Assembly: GCF_025917005.1 (NCBI RefSeq)
Contig: NZ_CP078091.1
Span: forward strand, 682,001-746,000
From: Porphyrobacter sp. ULC335
GTDB taxonomy: Bacteria; Pseudomonadota; Alphaproteobacteria; Sphingomonadales; Sphingomonadaceae
DNA length: 64,000 bases
Direction of reading: 5' to 3'
The translations under genes and the position numbers were made by a program. The notes under the pieces were generated by a model. That model did no database searches, was not told where the DNA came from, and was given only the letters and a program-made list of their open reading frames with translations. Position 1 is the first letter of the stretch; each line of letters begins with the position of its first letter. Shown here one piece after another: positions 42,144 through 51,821 of this stretch.

Positions 42144-44717
42144 ATGACTGAAACCCGTTTCGACCCTGCCGTCGCCGATGAACGCTGGCAGCGTGCCTGG
42201 ACCGAGGCGGGGACTTTCACCGCCGATTCCGACAGCCCCAAGCCGAAAAGCTACATCCTGGAGATGTTCCCCTATCCCTCGGGGCGCATCCACATGGGCC
42301 ACGTCCGCAACTACACGATGGGCGACGTGCTGGCGCGTTACCAGAAGATGCGCGGGTTCGAAGTGCTGCACCCGATGGGCTGGGACGCCTTCGGGATGCC
42401 GGCGGAAAACGCGGCGATGGAAAAGGGTGTGCATCCGGGCGGCTGGACGCGCCAGAATATCGCCCAGATGAAAGCGCAATTGCAGCGCATCGGCTTCGCG
42501 CTCGACTGGACCCGCGAATTCGCCACCTGCGATCCCGAATATTACGGCCACGAGCAGGCGCTGTTCGCCGATCTCTACGAAGCGGGCCTCGTCTACCGCA
42601 AGGAATCGACCGTCAACTGGGACCCGGTCGACATGACCGTGCTCGCCAACGAGCAGGTGATCGACGGCAAGGGCTGGCGTTCTGGCGCGGAGGTCGAGAA
42701 GCGCAAGCTCAACCAGTGGTTCCTCAAGATCACCGACTTTGCGGACGATCTGCTTGAGGGGCTGGGCAAGCTTGAAGACTGGCCCGAGAAGGTTCGCCTG
42801 ATGCAGGAGAACTGGATCGGCAAGTCGCAGGGGCTGGAATTCAGCTTTGACCTCAGCAACGGCGGCAAGCTGCCGGTCTACACCACGCGGCCCGACACGA
42901 TTTTCGGCGCGAGCTTCTGCGCCATCGCTGCCGATCACCCGATCGCGCAAGGGCTGGCGGGCGATCCGGAGGTCGCGGCCTTCATCGAAGCGTGCAAGCG
43001 CGGCGGGACCAAGGCGGCGGAAGTCGAGACGGCGGAGAAGCTGGGTTACCGCACCGCGATCACCGCGCGCCATCCCTTCACCGGCGCGCCGCTCCCCCTG
43101 TTCATCGCCAACTTCGTGCTGATGGAATATGGCACCGGCGCGGTGATGGGCGTGCCGGGCCATGACCAGCGCGACTTCGAATTCGCCACCAAATACGAAC
43201 TGCCGATCCTGCGCGTCGTCGCCACCGATCCGGCCCGCGCCGACGAGCCCTTCCAGGGCGAGGCCGAGGCGGGCGACGGGGTGATCGTGAACAGCGATTT
43301 CCTCGATGGCATGAGTGTCGAGGATGCCAAGCAGGCCGTCATCACCCGCGCCGAAGCCGGCGGCTGGGGCGAGGGCCGCACCGTGTGGCGGCTGCGCGAC
43401 TGGGGCGTTTCGCGCCAGCGCTATTGGGGGACGCCGATCCCCTTCGTCCATTGCGACACCTGCGGCGTGGTGCCGGTGCCCAAGGACCAGCTGCCCGTCA
43501 CCCTGCCCGAGGATGTCAGCTTCGACATTCCCGGCAATCCGCTCGAACGCCACCCGACGTGGAAGCACGTCGATTGCCCCAAGTGCGGCGCAGCGGCGCG
43601 GCGCGAGACCGACACGCTCGACACCTTCGTCGATTCCTCGTGGTATTTCCTGCGCTTTGCCAGCCAGCCTGCCGACCGGCCCTTCGACCCGGAAGAGGTC
43701 GCCAAGTGGATGCCGGTGCAGCACTATATCGGCGGTATCGAGCACGCGATCCTGCACCTGCTCTACGCGCGGTTCTGGACGCGGGCGCTGGCGCATATCG
43801 GCAAGCTCACCGTGCAGGAGCCGTTTGCGGCGCTGTTCACGCAAGGCATGGTGACGCACGAGACCTATTCGCGCCTCGTCACCCGAAAAGGTGTTCGAGA
43901 TAGCGACGGTTCTGAGGTTGAGTTTGCTTCAATCGACTACTTTTCGCCCGAAGAGATCGAGCGCACCTCCGATGGCGCAACCCTGCTCGCTGATGGCAGT
44001 CCGGTCGAAGTCGGCCGTGTCATCAAGATGTCGAAGTCGAAGAAGAACGTCGTCGACCCCGATGCGATCATCGCCCGCCACGGGGCGGATGCGGTGCGCT
44101 GGTTCATGCTCTCGGATTCGCCGCCGGAACGCGACCTGCCGTGGTCGGACGCCGGGATCGAAGGTTGCGCGCGCTTTGTGCAGCGGCTGTGGCGCTTGTT
44201 CGGGCAGGTCGGCGCAGGCGAGGCCGGAGCCGATGCCAACACCGACAAGGCGCTTGACCGCAAGCTGCATCAGACTGTCGCGGCGGTCGCAGACGATATC
44301 GAGGCGCTGAGCTTCAACAAGGCTGTCGCCCGCATCTACGAACTGGTCGGCGCGACCGAGAAGGCTGAACTTTCCGCCAGCCGCTCCGATGCGATCCGCA
44401 AGCTCGCCACCCTTGTCTCGCCGATGATGCCACACCTCGCGGAAGAGGCGCGTGCGACCTACGGGCTCGGGATCGGGCTGGTGGCCGAAGATGCCTGGCC
44501 CGCCGTCGATCCGGCGCTGCTGGTCGATGACGAGGTGACCATCGCCATCCAGCACATGGGCAAGCTGCGCGACACCGTCACCGCGCCCAAGGGCGCTTCG
44601 AAGGACACGCTGGAGGCACTGGCGCTGGCATCAGCCAACCTGCAACGCTCGATTGATGGCGCGGCGATCCGCAAGGTTATTGTCGTGCCCGACCGATTGG
44701 TGAATATCGTCACCTGA
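42144..44717 (+). CDS. leuS: Leucyl-tRNA synthetase
   Basis: An 857-residue class I synthetase that charges tRNA-Leu. The HIGH-type motif is in [15 protein letters not shown]. The CP1 editing domain includes [12 protein letters not shown] and [19 protein letters not shown], with the editing Thr and Asp. [13 protein letters not shown] lies near residue 630. Residues about 575-600 ([19 protein letters not shown] in part) form an extra loop before the KMSKS domain, encoded by DNA of about 48% GC (29 of 60 bases, 43881-43940), unlike the rest. Its TGA overlaps the lptE ATG by one base. Confidence 0.97.
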   Translation: MTETRFDPAVADERWQRAWTEAGTFTADSDSPKPKSYILEMFPYPSGRIHMGHVRNYTMGDVLARYQKMRGFEVLHPMGWDAFGMPAENAAMEKGVHPGGWTRQNIAQMKAQLQRIGFALDWTREFATCDPEYYGHEQALFADLYEAGLVYRKESTVNWDPVDMTVLANEQVIDGKGWRSGAEVEKRKLNQWFLKITDFADDLLEGLGKLEDWPEKVRLMQENWIGKSQGLEFSFDLSNGGKLPVYTTRPDTIFGASFCAIAADHPIAQGLAGDPEVAAFIEACKRGGTKAAEVETAEKLGYRTAITARHPFTGAPLPLFIANFVLMEYGTGAVMGVPGHDQRDFEFATKYELPILRVVATDPARADEPFQGEAEAGDGVIVNSDFLDGMSVEDAKQAVITRAEAGGWGEGRTVWRLRDWGVSRQRYWGTPIPFVHCDTCGVVPVPKDQLPVTLPEDVSFDIPGNPLERHPTWKHVDCPKCGAAARRETDTLDTFVDSSWYFLRFASQPADRPFDPEEVAKWMPVQHYIGGIEHAILHLLYARFWTRALAHIGKLTVQEPFAALFTQGMVTHETYSRLVTRKGVRDSDGSEVEFASIDYFSPEEIERTSDGATLLADGSPVEVGRVIKMSKSKKNVVDPDAIIARHGADAVRWFMLSDSPPERDLPWSDAGIEGCARFVQRLWRLFGQVGAGEAGADANTDKALDRKLHQTVAAVADDIEALSFNKAVARIYELVGATEKAELSASRSDAIRKLATLVSPMMPHLAEEARATYGLGIGLVAEDAWPAVDPALLVDDEVTIAIQHMGKLRDTVTAPKGASKDTLEALALASANLQRSIDGAAIRKVIVVPDRLVNIVT

Positions 44718-45229
44718 TGCGCATGCTCCTTGCCCTGCTGGCCTCGCTGGCCCTCACCGCCTGCAATCTTTCGCCGATGTATGCGGGCGGCGGGACTTCG
44801 GCAGCGGCGCAGGGGATTGCGGCGGTGGAGATTCCCGCGATCCAGGGGCGCGGCGGCTGGCTGGTCAAGAACGCGCTCGACGCGCGGCTTGGCGTCGCAG
44901 GGCAGACGACGCCGCAATACCGGCTCGATATCCGGCTCGACGATTCGCTGGAGGCGCTGGGCGTGCTCAATGATGACACGATCAGCCGTGAACGCCGCAT
45001 CCTGCGCGCGCGGTATCAGTTGGTCGAGTTGGCGACGGGCGCGATCCTGCTTGATGCGACCGCCGGATCGGACGCGGGGATCGATGTGGTGTCCAGCGAA
45101 TATGCCACCATCGCTGCGGAGCAGAAGGCGCTGGAGAACCTCGCGCTCGAAGTGGCGGACCGCGTGGCGACGCAGGTTGCGGTGACGCTCAGGGCGCGCG
45201 CTGCCGGCCCCCAAGTGCAGGCTCCGTGA
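44717..45229 (+). CDS. lptE: LPS assembly lipoprotein LptE
   Basis: A 170-residue outer-membrane lipoprotein with an LTAC lipobox near residue 16, which plugs and supports LptD in placing LPS at the cell surface. The body shows the family pattern: CNLSPMYAGG after the signal, YRLDIRLDDSLEALGV, RERRILRARYQLVEL, SEYATIAAEQKALENLA and the final VADRVATQVAVTLRAR. It sits between leuS and holA, the standard alphaproteobacterial location, with one-base and four-base overlaps. lptD is not in the window. Confidence 0.93.
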   Translation: MRMLLALLASLALTACNLSPMYAGGGTSAAAQGIAAVEIPAIQGRGGWLVKNALDARLGVAGQTTPQYRLDIRLDDSLEALGVLNDDTISRERRILRARYQLVELATGAILLDATAGSDAGIDVVSSEYATIAAEQKALENLALEVADRVATQVAVTLRARAAGPQVQAP

Positions 45230-46290
45230 AGGCCAAGAACGGCGATTTCGCCCGCGGCCTGCCGCCCGGCGCGGCCGCTTGCCGCATTTTCTTCTTCTGC
45301 GGCCCCGATGAAGCGGGGGCCAGCGCGGCAGCGAACCGCCTCGTCACTGCCCTCCCCGACGCGGGCGAGCGGGTCGAACTGGCCGGAGCAGACCTCCGCC
45401 GCGATCCCGCGCTGCTGGGCGACGAGGCACGCTCGACCTCGCTGTTCGGCGGGCAGCGCCATATCTGGGTGCGCGCCAGCGGGGATGATGCGCACGACGC
45501 GCTCCAGTTCCTGATCGAAACCGCCGAGGCCGGCGCGGGCGAGGCTGCGCCGGTGATCGTCGTCGCCACATCGGCCACCGACAAGTCGCGCACCGCCAAG
45601 CTGCTCGAAAAGCGCAAGGACGCGCTGGTCGCGATGTTCCACCAGCCCGATCTGTCCACCGTGGCAGGTGCGGTGCGCGGCATGGCGGACGCGGCGGGGC
45701 TGCGGCTCGGCGGCGACCTTGCCGAACGCATTGCGCGGGCCGCCGGGCTCGACGTGCGGCTGGCGCAGTCGGAAATCGACAAGCTCGCGCTCTATTGTGA
45801 TGCCGACCCGCAGGCCCCGCGCCCTGCCACGCCCGAGGATCACGCAGCGATCGGTGCGGCGACCGAGGAGGACGGCTTTGCCCCGCTGGTTAACGCCGTG
45901 CTGGGCGGCGAGCTTGGCAAGATCGGCGGCGAAATCCGGAGGATGCGCGAGCTGGGCCTCAACCCCGTCGGCGTGGCGCTGGCGCTAGAACGGCGCGCGG
46001 CGCAGCTGGCGCAGATCGCCGCCTATCTCGGCCCGCGCGGCCAGTTCGACCAGATCGACAAGGGCGCGGAGATGCGGCTGGGCATTTTCTTCAAGGAAAA
46101 GCGCGATATCGGCAACCAGTTCAAGCGCTGGACCATGCCCGCCGCGCGCGGCACCCGCGAAACCCGGCTCGACCGGCTGATCCCGCGATTGATCGCGCTG
46201 CACCGCAGCTTGCTTGCCAACAGCCAGGCAGCCGAGTTACTGCTGGCGCAGGAATTGGCAGAAATTGGCCGTTTTGCTGCGAAACGGTAG
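45226..46290 (+). CDS. holA: DNA polymerase III delta subunit
   Basis: A 354-residue clamp-loader subunit that opens the beta clamp. It follows lptE with a GTGA overlap, so GTG 45226 is the start. Recognised by FFFCGPDEAGASAAAN in the first domain, the LFGGQRHIWVRA strand, RIARAAGLDVRLAQSEIDKLALY, and the C-terminal helical domain with KSLAQ-like LERRAAQLAQIAAYL and QFKRWTMPA. Length fits the family. It ends the leuS operon; an AT-rich gap of about 100 bases follows. Confidence 0.93.
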   Translation: MKAKNGDFARGLPPGAAACRIFFFCGPDEAGASAAANRLVTALPDAGERVELAGADLRRDPALLGDEARSTSLFGGQRHIWVRASGDDAHDALQFLIETAEAGAGEAAPVIVVATSATDKSRTAKLLEKRKDALVAMFHQPDLSTVAGAVRGMADAAGLRLGGDLAERIARAAGLDVRLAQSEIDKLALYCDADPQAPRPATPEDHAAIGAATEEDGFAPLVNAVLGGELGKIGGEIRRMRELGLNPVGVALALERRAAQLAQIAAYLGPRGQFDQIDKGAEMRLGIFFKEKRDIGNQFKRWTMPAARGTRETRLDRLIPRLIALHRSLLANSQAAELLLAQELAEIGRFAAKR

Positions 46291-46361
46291 CAAATTGTGA
46301 CAAACCGCTTTTCGCAGTCGCACAAAATGCAAAATTAACTGTAATAACACCTAGGGACTGC

Positions 46362-46379
46362 AAAAGGGTCGCGCCTTTT
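46362..46379 (+). promoter_or_regulatory. Leader hairpin before the sugar transferase gene
   Basis: AAAAGG (46362-46367) pairs with CCTTTT (46374-46379) around GTCGCG. It lies directly before the GGGGGAAGG ribosome site and 14 bases before the start codon. The preceding 70 bases are AT-rich for this genome and probably contain the promoter, though no box is clear. The hairpin could also end holA transcripts weakly. Confidence 0.3.
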
Positions 46380-46393
46380 GGGGGAAGGTCTGA

Positions 46394-47797
46394 ATGAATC
46401 GCGTTACGCCTAAACTGCTGGAATCGGTCAGGCACCAGTCTGTAGAGAGCAAGGTCGTGCCTTCGCTCGAACGGCGGCGCCTGCGTGCCTATGCGGTGAT
46501 GCTGCTGGCGGACGGCGCGATGTTCCACCTTTGCTTCGCGCTGGCCGCGATGCTGTGGGAAGGCCGCTGGTGGGAACCGCGCGCGATGCTGGCGGCGCAG
46601 GCGATGCTGCCAGCCTATTTCACCATCGCGCTCTACAACCGCACCTATGGCGTGCGCGCGCTGGGTGACTGGCTGTTCGCATCGCGGCAGGCGGTCGGTG
46701 CACTGCTGGTTTCGGCGGCGCTGATCAATTTCGTCGGCTTCTACACCAAGACCAACGAGGATTTCTCGCGCGCTTCGGTCACGCTCGGTCTGCTGTTCAC
46801 GGCGATCCTGCTTGTGGCGCTGCGCCGGGTGCAGGCGATGGTGATTGCCAGGCAGTGGGATGGCCGCGTGACCAACCGGCTGGTGATCGACGATGGCGGG
46901 TCGAGCTTCCCCTTCGACGGGGCCGACCGGATCCTGGCCGCCGATTACAACCTCGATCCGGCCAGCCATGATCCCTTCATGCTCGACCGGCTTGGCAAGC
47001 TGCTGCGCAATCAGGATCAGGTGGTGGTGAGCTGCCCGCGTGAACGGCGCGAGGACTGGGCCTTCCTGCTCAAATGCGCCGGTGTCTATGGCGAGATCGT
47101 GAGCGAGCCGGCACACAGCCTCGGCGCGGTCGGCGTGCACCGTTATGACGAGCTTGACCGCACCACGCTGGTCGTTTCGACCGGGCCGCTCGGCCTGCGC
47201 GCCCGCATCCTGAAGCGCGCCTTCGATGTCGTGGTGGCAGGATCGGCACTGCTGGTGCTGGCCCCGCTGCTGATCGTGGTGGCGGTGCTGATCAAGCTGG
47301 AAGACCGTGGGCCGGTGCTGTTCATCCAGCGCCGTCTGGGACGCGGCAACCAGTTCTTCGACATGTTCAAATTCCGCTCGATGCGCGAGGACAAGCTGGA
47401 TCACACCGGCGAGCGTTCCGCCGGACGCGAGGATGACCGCGTGACCCGCGTCGGTGCCTTCATCCGCCGCACCAGCATTGATGAACTGCCGCAGATCATC
47501 AACGTGCTGAAGGGCGACATGTCGATCGTCGGCCCGCGCCCGCACGCGTTGGGCAGCCGCGCCAACAACAAGTATTTCTGGGATATCGACCGGCAGTACT
47601 GGCAGCGCCATTGCCTCAAGCCGGGGCTGACCGGCCTTGCGCAGGTGCGCGGCCACCGCGGCGCGACCGAGCACGAAAAGGACCTGACCGACCGCTTGCA
47701 GTCCGATCTGGAATATATCGCAGGCTGGTCACTGCGGCGCGACATCGAAATCGTGCTGCGCACCGTGCGGGTTCTGACCCACGAGAACGCCTACTAG
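46394..47797 (+). CDS. Polyprenyl-phosphate sugar phosphotransferase (exopolysaccharide priming)
   Basis: A 467-residue membrane enzyme of the WcaJ/PssY type. It moves a hexose-1-phosphate from a nucleotide sugar to undecaprenyl phosphate, the first step of capsule or exopolysaccharide synthesis. Four helices lie in residues 35-140, and a CoA-binding-like Rossmann region lies about 150-260. The C-terminal bacterial sugar transferase domain (PF02397) contains KRAFDVVVAGSALLVL, DMFKFRSMRED, RTSIDELPQIINVLKGDMS, VGPRPHA and KPGLTGLAQVRG. It stands alone, without other polysaccharide genes nearby. Confidence 0.93.
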   Translation: MNRVTPKLLESVRHQSVESKVVPSLERRRLRAYAVMLLADGAMFHLCFALAAMLWEGRWWEPRAMLAAQAMLPAYFTIALYNRTYGVRALGDWLFASRQAVGALLVSAALINFVGFYTKTNEDFSRASVTLGLLFTAILLVALRRVQAMVIARQWDGRVTNRLVIDDGGSSFPFDGADRILAADYNLDPASHDPFMLDRLGKLLRNQDQVVVSCPRERREDWAFLLKCAGVYGEIVSEPAHSLGAVGVHRYDELDRTTLVVSTGPLGLRARILKRAFDVVVAGSALLVLAPLLIVVAVLIKLEDRGPVLFIQRRLGRGNQFFDMFKFRSMREDKLDHTGERSAGREDDRVTRVGAFIRRTSIDELPQIINVLKGDMSIVGPRPHALGSRANNKYFWDIDRQYWQRHCLKPGLTGLAQVRGHRGATEHEKDLTDRLQSDLEYIAGWSLRRDIEIVLRTVRVLTHENAY

Positions 47798-47858
47798 GCC
47801 GGGTCTTCGGGCGTATCCGGCGCAGCCGGGTGCCTGATCTGACCGGCGAGATGCCAGC

Positions 47859-48449
47859 CTAGTTCTTGTCGCGCTGCGGGACGGCGAAGGTGCCTGTCAC
47901 CCGGCCCTGGCCCGAAGGTGTGCCGGGCGTCGCCGCGCTGCCGCTGGCGGTGCCATCGACAGTCGAGATCCCGCTCGCCAGATCGATCACCAACCGCCCG
48001 CCGTTCAATGTGTCGGTGCCGCGGCGCAGGCGGACATTGCCCGCCATGGTGATGATGCGGCGATTGAAATCATAGATCGCATTGTCGCCGCTGGCGCGTT
48101 CGTCACCGCGGGTGACGGCAACGCCGCCGGTCGCGGTGATGCGCTGGATTTCGAGCTGGCCGGTATCGGTGAAATTGACCAGCATCCGGTCGGACTGGAT
48201 GCGCAGGTCGCCCTGGGTGACAATCACGCCGCCGCTGGCAATCACCTGATTGGCGCGGTCGTCAATCACGGCCTTGCCTGCGTCATAGGTTACCGGCGCG
48301 CGCGAATCGTGGCGGGCGATGCCCTGCGCGGCGAGGTTCATGCCGCCTGCAAGCGCTGCCGTCAGCGCGAAGCCGCCGATCCCCCACACCAGCGCAAGGC
48401 GGACGAGCGGGGTGCGGCCAGAACGGGGGGTGGCAATTGTGTCAGACAT
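47859..48449 (-). CDS. lptA: LPS transport periplasmic protein LptA
   Basis: A 196-residue periplasmic protein of the OstA/LptA fold that carries LPS across the periplasm. An N-terminal signal or anchor (about 15-40) precedes the beta-jellyroll with VTYDAGKAVIDDRANQVIASG, GDLRIQSDRMLVNF, GVAVTRGDERASGDNAIYDF and GNVRLRRGTDTLNGGRLV (each seen in the family). ATG 48449 overlaps the lptC stop by one base; GTG 48452 is possible. A Gly/Ser/Thr-rich tail follows. lptB is not next to it in the window. Confidence 0.9.
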   Translation of the reverse strand: MSDTIATPRSGRTPLVRLALVWGIGGFALTAALAGGMNLAAQGIARHDSRAPVTYDAGKAVIDDRANQVIASGGVIVTQGDLRIQSDRMLVNFTDTGQLEIQRITATGGVAVTRGDERASGDNAIYDFNRRIITMAGNVRLRRGTDTLNGGRLVIDLASGISTVDGTASGSAATPGTPSGQGRVTGTFAVPQRDKN

Positions 48450-49114
48450 CACGGCATCCTCAACTGGCCAGGGATCATGGTAAAGCGGGCATCGCCTTCA
48501 AGCGTGATCGTGCGCGCGGAAAGATCGGCGCGCATGGAGTTGGCCGAGAAGGTGCCCGCCGGAATCTCGCCTTCCACCCCGGCTGTGCCCTGCATGGTGC
48601 GCGCTCTGAGATCGACCGAAACCCCGCTCGCGGTCATGGCATAGCCATCCGAAGCGGTAAGCCGCACCGGGCCGCTCACCGCCACGGTCTCGGCATCAAT
48701 ATCATACGTCCCGCCATCGGCGCTCAGGCGCGCTGGCCCCTCGGTCAGCAGCAGCTGCGCAACCAGATCGCGCATCCGCACGAGCCCTTCGACGCTGGAG
48801 CGCTGCACCGCCTCGCCCGCCATCAGCGAGAACGGGCGGCCAAGATTGTCGCGCCCGCGATACATCGCATTGTCGACGCTCAGGCGCTCGTCGATCTGCG
48901 TCACCTTGTTGCGATCGAGCAGGAAGCTGACCTCGCCGCGCGGGGACAGAGGTGTGATGACCATCAGCGCCGCGATCACTCCCACGCCCATCGGCAGCGC
49001 CCGGGCGAGGAACCGCACCAGCTTGTCATGCGAACCGCCCGGCGCAGCGAAATGCTGCCGCCGGCTGCGCAGCGCACGCGCTTCACTGGTTTCGATGCTT
49101 TGCTCGGGGGCCAT
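48449..49114 (-). CDS. lptC: LPS export protein LptC
   Basis: A 221-residue inner-membrane protein with one N-terminal helix (about 38-58) and a periplasmic OstA-like domain. It links LptBFG to LptA in the LPS bridge. Marks of LptC are PKLTG-like VDNAMYRGRDNLGRPFSLMAGEA (split: NAMYRGRDNLGRPFSL), DIDAETVAVSGPVRL and GMMGTAG-like segments (MQGTAGVEG). It is directly followed by lptA with overlapping stop and start, and preceded by the RNase D gene 27 bases upstream. Confidence 0.9.
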   Translation of the reverse strand: MAPEQSIETSEARALRSRRQHFAAPGGSHDKLVRFLARALPMGVGVIAALMVITPLSPRGEVSFLLDRNKVTQIDERLSVDNAMYRGRDNLGRPFSLMAGEAVQRSSVEGLVRMRDLVAQLLLTEGPARLSADGGTYDIDAETVAVSGPVRLTASDGYAMTASGVSVDLRARTMQGTAGVEGEIPAGTFSANSMRADLSARTITLEGDARFTMIPGQLRMP

Positions 49115-49141
49115 GGTATCGCGCTCTTGCCGCCTGCAACC

Positions 49142-49762
49142 TTACATGTGGCTGAAGATGTCGTTCTCGGCCCAGCCGGCGATGTCGAGCAGCGCGCGGG
49201 TGGGGAGGAAATCGAAACACGCCTGCGCAATTGCGGTGCGCCCTTCGCGCTCCAGCCGAACGGTCAGCTCGTCGCGCAGGCGGTGGAGGTAGCGCACATC
49301 GGAGGCCGCGTAATCGCGCTGCGGATCGGACAGCACCGGCCCGCCCCAGTCGGAGCTTTGCTGCTGCTTGGAGATGTTCTCGCCCAGCAGTTCCTCGACC
49401 AGGTTCTTGAGGCCATGGCGGTCGGTATAGGTGCGCGTCAGCTTGCTCGCGATCTTGGTGCAGAACACCGGCCCGGCCATCACGCCGAGGTAGTAATGGA
49501 TCGCCGCCAGATCGAAGCGGGCAAAGTGGTAGATCTTCTGGCGCGAGGGATCGCCCAGCACCGCCTTCAGGTTCGGCGCATCGTACGAACTGCCGGGATT
49601 GAAGCGCACCAGATGCTCGTGACCCGAGCCGTCCGAAAGCTGCACCACGCACAGCCGGTCACGCGCGGTGACGAGACCCATGGTCTCGGTATCGATCGCG
49701 ATGGCGCTGGTGCCGGTCAGCACGCCGGCGGGAAGGTCTTCTTCGTGAAAATGGACTGCCAT
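49142..49762 (-). CDS. Ribonuclease D-like 3'-5' exonuclease
   Basis: A 206-residue DEDD exonuclease. Exo I is AIAIDTETMGL, Exo II lies in KIYHFARFDLAAIHYYLG, and Exo III is DYAASDVRYLHRL. There is no HRDC domain, so it is shorter than E. coli RNase D (375). Such short forms trim tRNA or other RNA ends and are common upstream of lptC in alphaproteobacteria. ATG 49762 is chosen because MAVHFHEEDLPAGV begins the conserved part. Its start region is divergent from ung. Confidence 0.92.
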   Translation of the reverse strand: MAVHFHEEDLPAGVLTGTSAIAIDTETMGLVTARDRLCVVQLSDGSGHEHLVRFNPGSSYDAPNLKAVLGDPSRQKIYHFARFDLAAIHYYLGVMAGPVFCTKIASKLTRTYTDRHGLKNLVEELLGENISKQQQSSDWGGPVLSDPQRDYAASDVRYLHRLRDELTVRLEREGRTAIAQACFDFLPTRALLDIAGWAENDIFSHM

Positions 49763-49844
49763 GCCGCTCGCCCTACGCGCATTGGGGAAAGAGGGGAAGG
49801 GGCCAGTGGCGCGGCAGCAAGCGGTGCGTGTAGGTTGCAACGCG

Positions 49845-50531
49845 ATGGCAAGCGAGACGATCCCCGAAAGCTGGCGCCCGGCGCTTGAGCCGGTGCTGGC
49901 GACACCCGAGGCGCGTAAGCTCGGCGGATGGCTGAAGGCCGAGGAAGCGGCGGGCAGGGTGGTCTATCCGCCGCGCGGCAAGCGCCTTGCCGCGCTGGCA
50001 CTGACGCCGCTGGAAACGGTGCGCTGCGTGATTCTGGGGCAGGACCCCTATCACGGCCCCGATCAGGCGCATGGCCTCGCCTTCTCGGTGCAGGACGGGG
50101 TGCGGGTGCCGCCTTCGCTGGTGAATATCTACAAGGAGCTGGAGGCCGACCTTGGCCTGCCGCGCGCCGCGACCGGCGATCTGTCGCCGTGGGCGCGGCA
50201 GGGCGTGCTGCTGCTCAACAACACGCTGACGGTCGAGGCCGGGCAGGCGGGCAGCCATGCGGGGCGCGGGTGGGACGCGGTGACCGATGCTTGCGTGGCG
50301 GCGGTGGCGGCGCGCGAGGAACCGACCGTGTTCATCCTGTGGGGCAGCCATGCGAGGAAGAAGGCGAGCCGGGTGCCTGCACTGGGCCGCGCATCACAGC
50401 ACCTCGTGCTGACCTCGGCGCATCCCAGCCCGCTTTCGGCCCATAACGGCTTCTTCGGCTCGCGCCCGTTCAGCCAGACCAACGCCTTTCTGGAAAGTGC
50501 CGGGCGCGGGGCGATCGATTGGAGGATATGA
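49845..50531 (+). CDS. ung: Uracil-DNA glycosylase
   Basis: A 228-residue family 1 enzyme that removes uracil from DNA to start base excision repair. The water-activating loop is GQDPYHG and the DNA-intercalation loop is HPSPLSAHNG. The Phe-stacking and Asn residues lie in LLLNNTLTVEAG, and WGSHARKK follows. ATG 49845 gives the usual length; an in-frame ATG at 49761 adds 28 residues unlike the family. The TGA overlaps the next gene by one base. Confidence 0.95.
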   Translation: MASETIPESWRPALEPVLATPEARKLGGWLKAEEAAGRVVYPPRGKRLAALALTPLETVRCVILGQDPYHGPDQAHGLAFSVQDGVRVPPSLVNIYKELEADLGLPRAATGDLSPWARQGVLLLNNTLTVEAGQAGSHAGRGWDAVTDACVAAVAAREEPTVFILWGSHARKKASRVPALGRASQHLVLTSAHPSPLSAHNGFFGSRPFSQTNAFLESAGRGAIDWRI

Positions 50532-51313
50532 TGGACGACGTGATCTTGTGCGATGTGGCCGATGGCGTTGCCACCGTCACTCTCAACCGTCCGCAGGCCA
50601 TGAACGCGCTGAACCGCGCGCTGCGGGCGCGGCTGGCCGAGGTGATGCGGCAGGTCGACGCGGATGATGACGTGCGCGCGGTAATCCTGACCGGCGCGGG
50701 CGAGCGGGCCTTTACCGCCGGGCTCGACTTGAAGGAACTCGGGAGCGAGGCGGGTGCGCTGGGGAGCGCCAATGCCACCGATCCTGCCGACAATCCGGTG
50801 AAGGCCATCGAGCTGTGCCGCAAGCCCGTGATCGGCGCGATCAACGGGGTGGCGATCACCGGGGGCTTCGAAGTCGCGCTCGCCTGCGACGTGCTGGTGG
50901 CGAGCACCAACGCGCGGTTCGCTGACACCCACGCGCGGGTCGGGATCGTGCCCGGCTGGGGCCTGTCGCAGAAGCTGTCCCGCATGATCGGCATCAGCCG
51001 CGCCAAGGAACTCGCCTTTACCGGCAACTTCCTCGATGCGGAAACGGCCCGCGCATGGGGGCTGGTCAATCATGTCGTGGAGCCTGACGCGCTGCTCCCC
51101 CTCGCCCGCAAACTGGCGAGCGACATGGCCGGGATCGATCCGGCGTTCCTCGCGAACTACAAGCGCCTGATCGACGACGGCTATGGGCTAAGCTTCGGCG
51201 AGGGGCTGGCCCTCGAAGCGGAGCGCAGCACCGCCGCCAATTCAGCCGTCGCTCCTGAGGAAGTAGAAGCCCGCCGCGCCGCCGTGCAGGAGCGCGGGCG
51301 AGGGCAGGGGTAA
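50531..51313 (+). CDS. Enoyl-CoA hydratase/isomerase family protein
   Basis: A 260-residue crotonase-fold enzyme acting on acyl-CoA thioesters. The oxyanion-hole segments are RAFTAGLDLKELG and INGVAITGGFEVALACD. Glu residues in FADTHARVGIVPGWGLS take the place of the usual catalytic pair; the first catalytic Glu is replaced around GGFEVAL, so exact chemistry is uncertain. ATG 50531 has GGAGG five bases upstream; ATG 50528 is too close. It is coupled to ung by a TGATG overlap, without a functional link that I know of. Confidence 0.9.
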   Translation: MDDVILCDVADGVATVTLNRPQAMNALNRALRARLAEVMRQVDADDDVRAVILTGAGERAFTAGLDLKELGSEAGALGSANATDPADNPVKAIELCRKPVIGAINGVAITGGFEVALACDVLVASTNARFADTHARVGIVPGWGLSQKLSRMIGISRAKELAFTGNFLDAETARAWGLVNHVVEPDALLPLARKLASDMAGIDPAFLANYKRLIDDGYGLSFGEGLALEAERSTAANSAVAPEEVEARRAAVQERGRGQG

Positions 51314-51410
51314 AGGCGGGTTTCGGGATTCCGCCGGGGGCGGCGAATGACAGCAATTGGGTGGAGAGTTGCCGTTGCCGCCCTCCGACAGAGCGTGATA
51401 AAGATCGGCT

Positions 51411-51683
51411 ATGACAATCGTTTACGACCTTTGGTTCACTCGCGAATACGAAGACCGCGAGGATACAGAGCTTCATATCGGAATCTACGCCAGTCGTCCT
51501 GATGCTGACGCTGCAATCGAAGCTCTGAAGGGCAAACCCGGGTTCCGAGATTATCCGGAAGGGTTTGAGGCGCACGAGGTCGTGCTTGGGCAGACGGGCT
51601 GGCAATATGGTTTCATAACCACCATCGGCGCTCCGCCAAAAGATGCTGCGGGTGAGGCTTTCGACTTACCAGCGTTTGACTGA
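51411..51683 (+). CDS. Small DUF7336-like protein
   Basis: A 90-residue soluble protein that resembles a recurrent small family. It has an IVYDLWFTREYEDREDTELHIGIY beginning (split: YDLWFTREYEDRED), then SRPDADAAIEALKGKPGFRDYPEGFE, and VVLGQTGWQYGF. Members are often annotated DUF7336 and probably bind a partner protein; no activity is known. It stands alone, in DNA somewhat poorer in GC than ung or the hydratase. Confidence 0.65.
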   Translation: MTIVYDLWFTREYEDREDTELHIGIYASRPDADAAIEALKGKPGFRDYPEGFEAHEVVLGQTGWQYGFITTIGAPPKDAAGEAFDLPAFD

Positions 51684-51821
51684 GTGGCGTCCACTCCGGG
51701 GTCGCTTCCTGCAATTCAGGTTTTGGGAATGAAACCGCAAATAGCTGCCGTTTGATGGCCCGATCAGGACAGGGCTGGCTGACGACCATAGGGGGCAGTC
51801 ACCGCAGCCGACCTGGATGGC

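Noticed and set aside
46121..47674. Long open frames on the strand opposite real genes (for example here, 41994-43859 and 56608-58206 on the minus strand)
   Set aside because: They are shadows of well-recognised genes in high-GC DNA. Their translations are His/Arg/Gly-rich without family resemblance.
49760..49763. A second opposed start-codon overlap, between RNase D and an upstream ATG of ung
   Set aside because: The ung homology starts at 49845. The 28 extra residues from ATG 49761 do not look like the family, so the overlap is probably not used.
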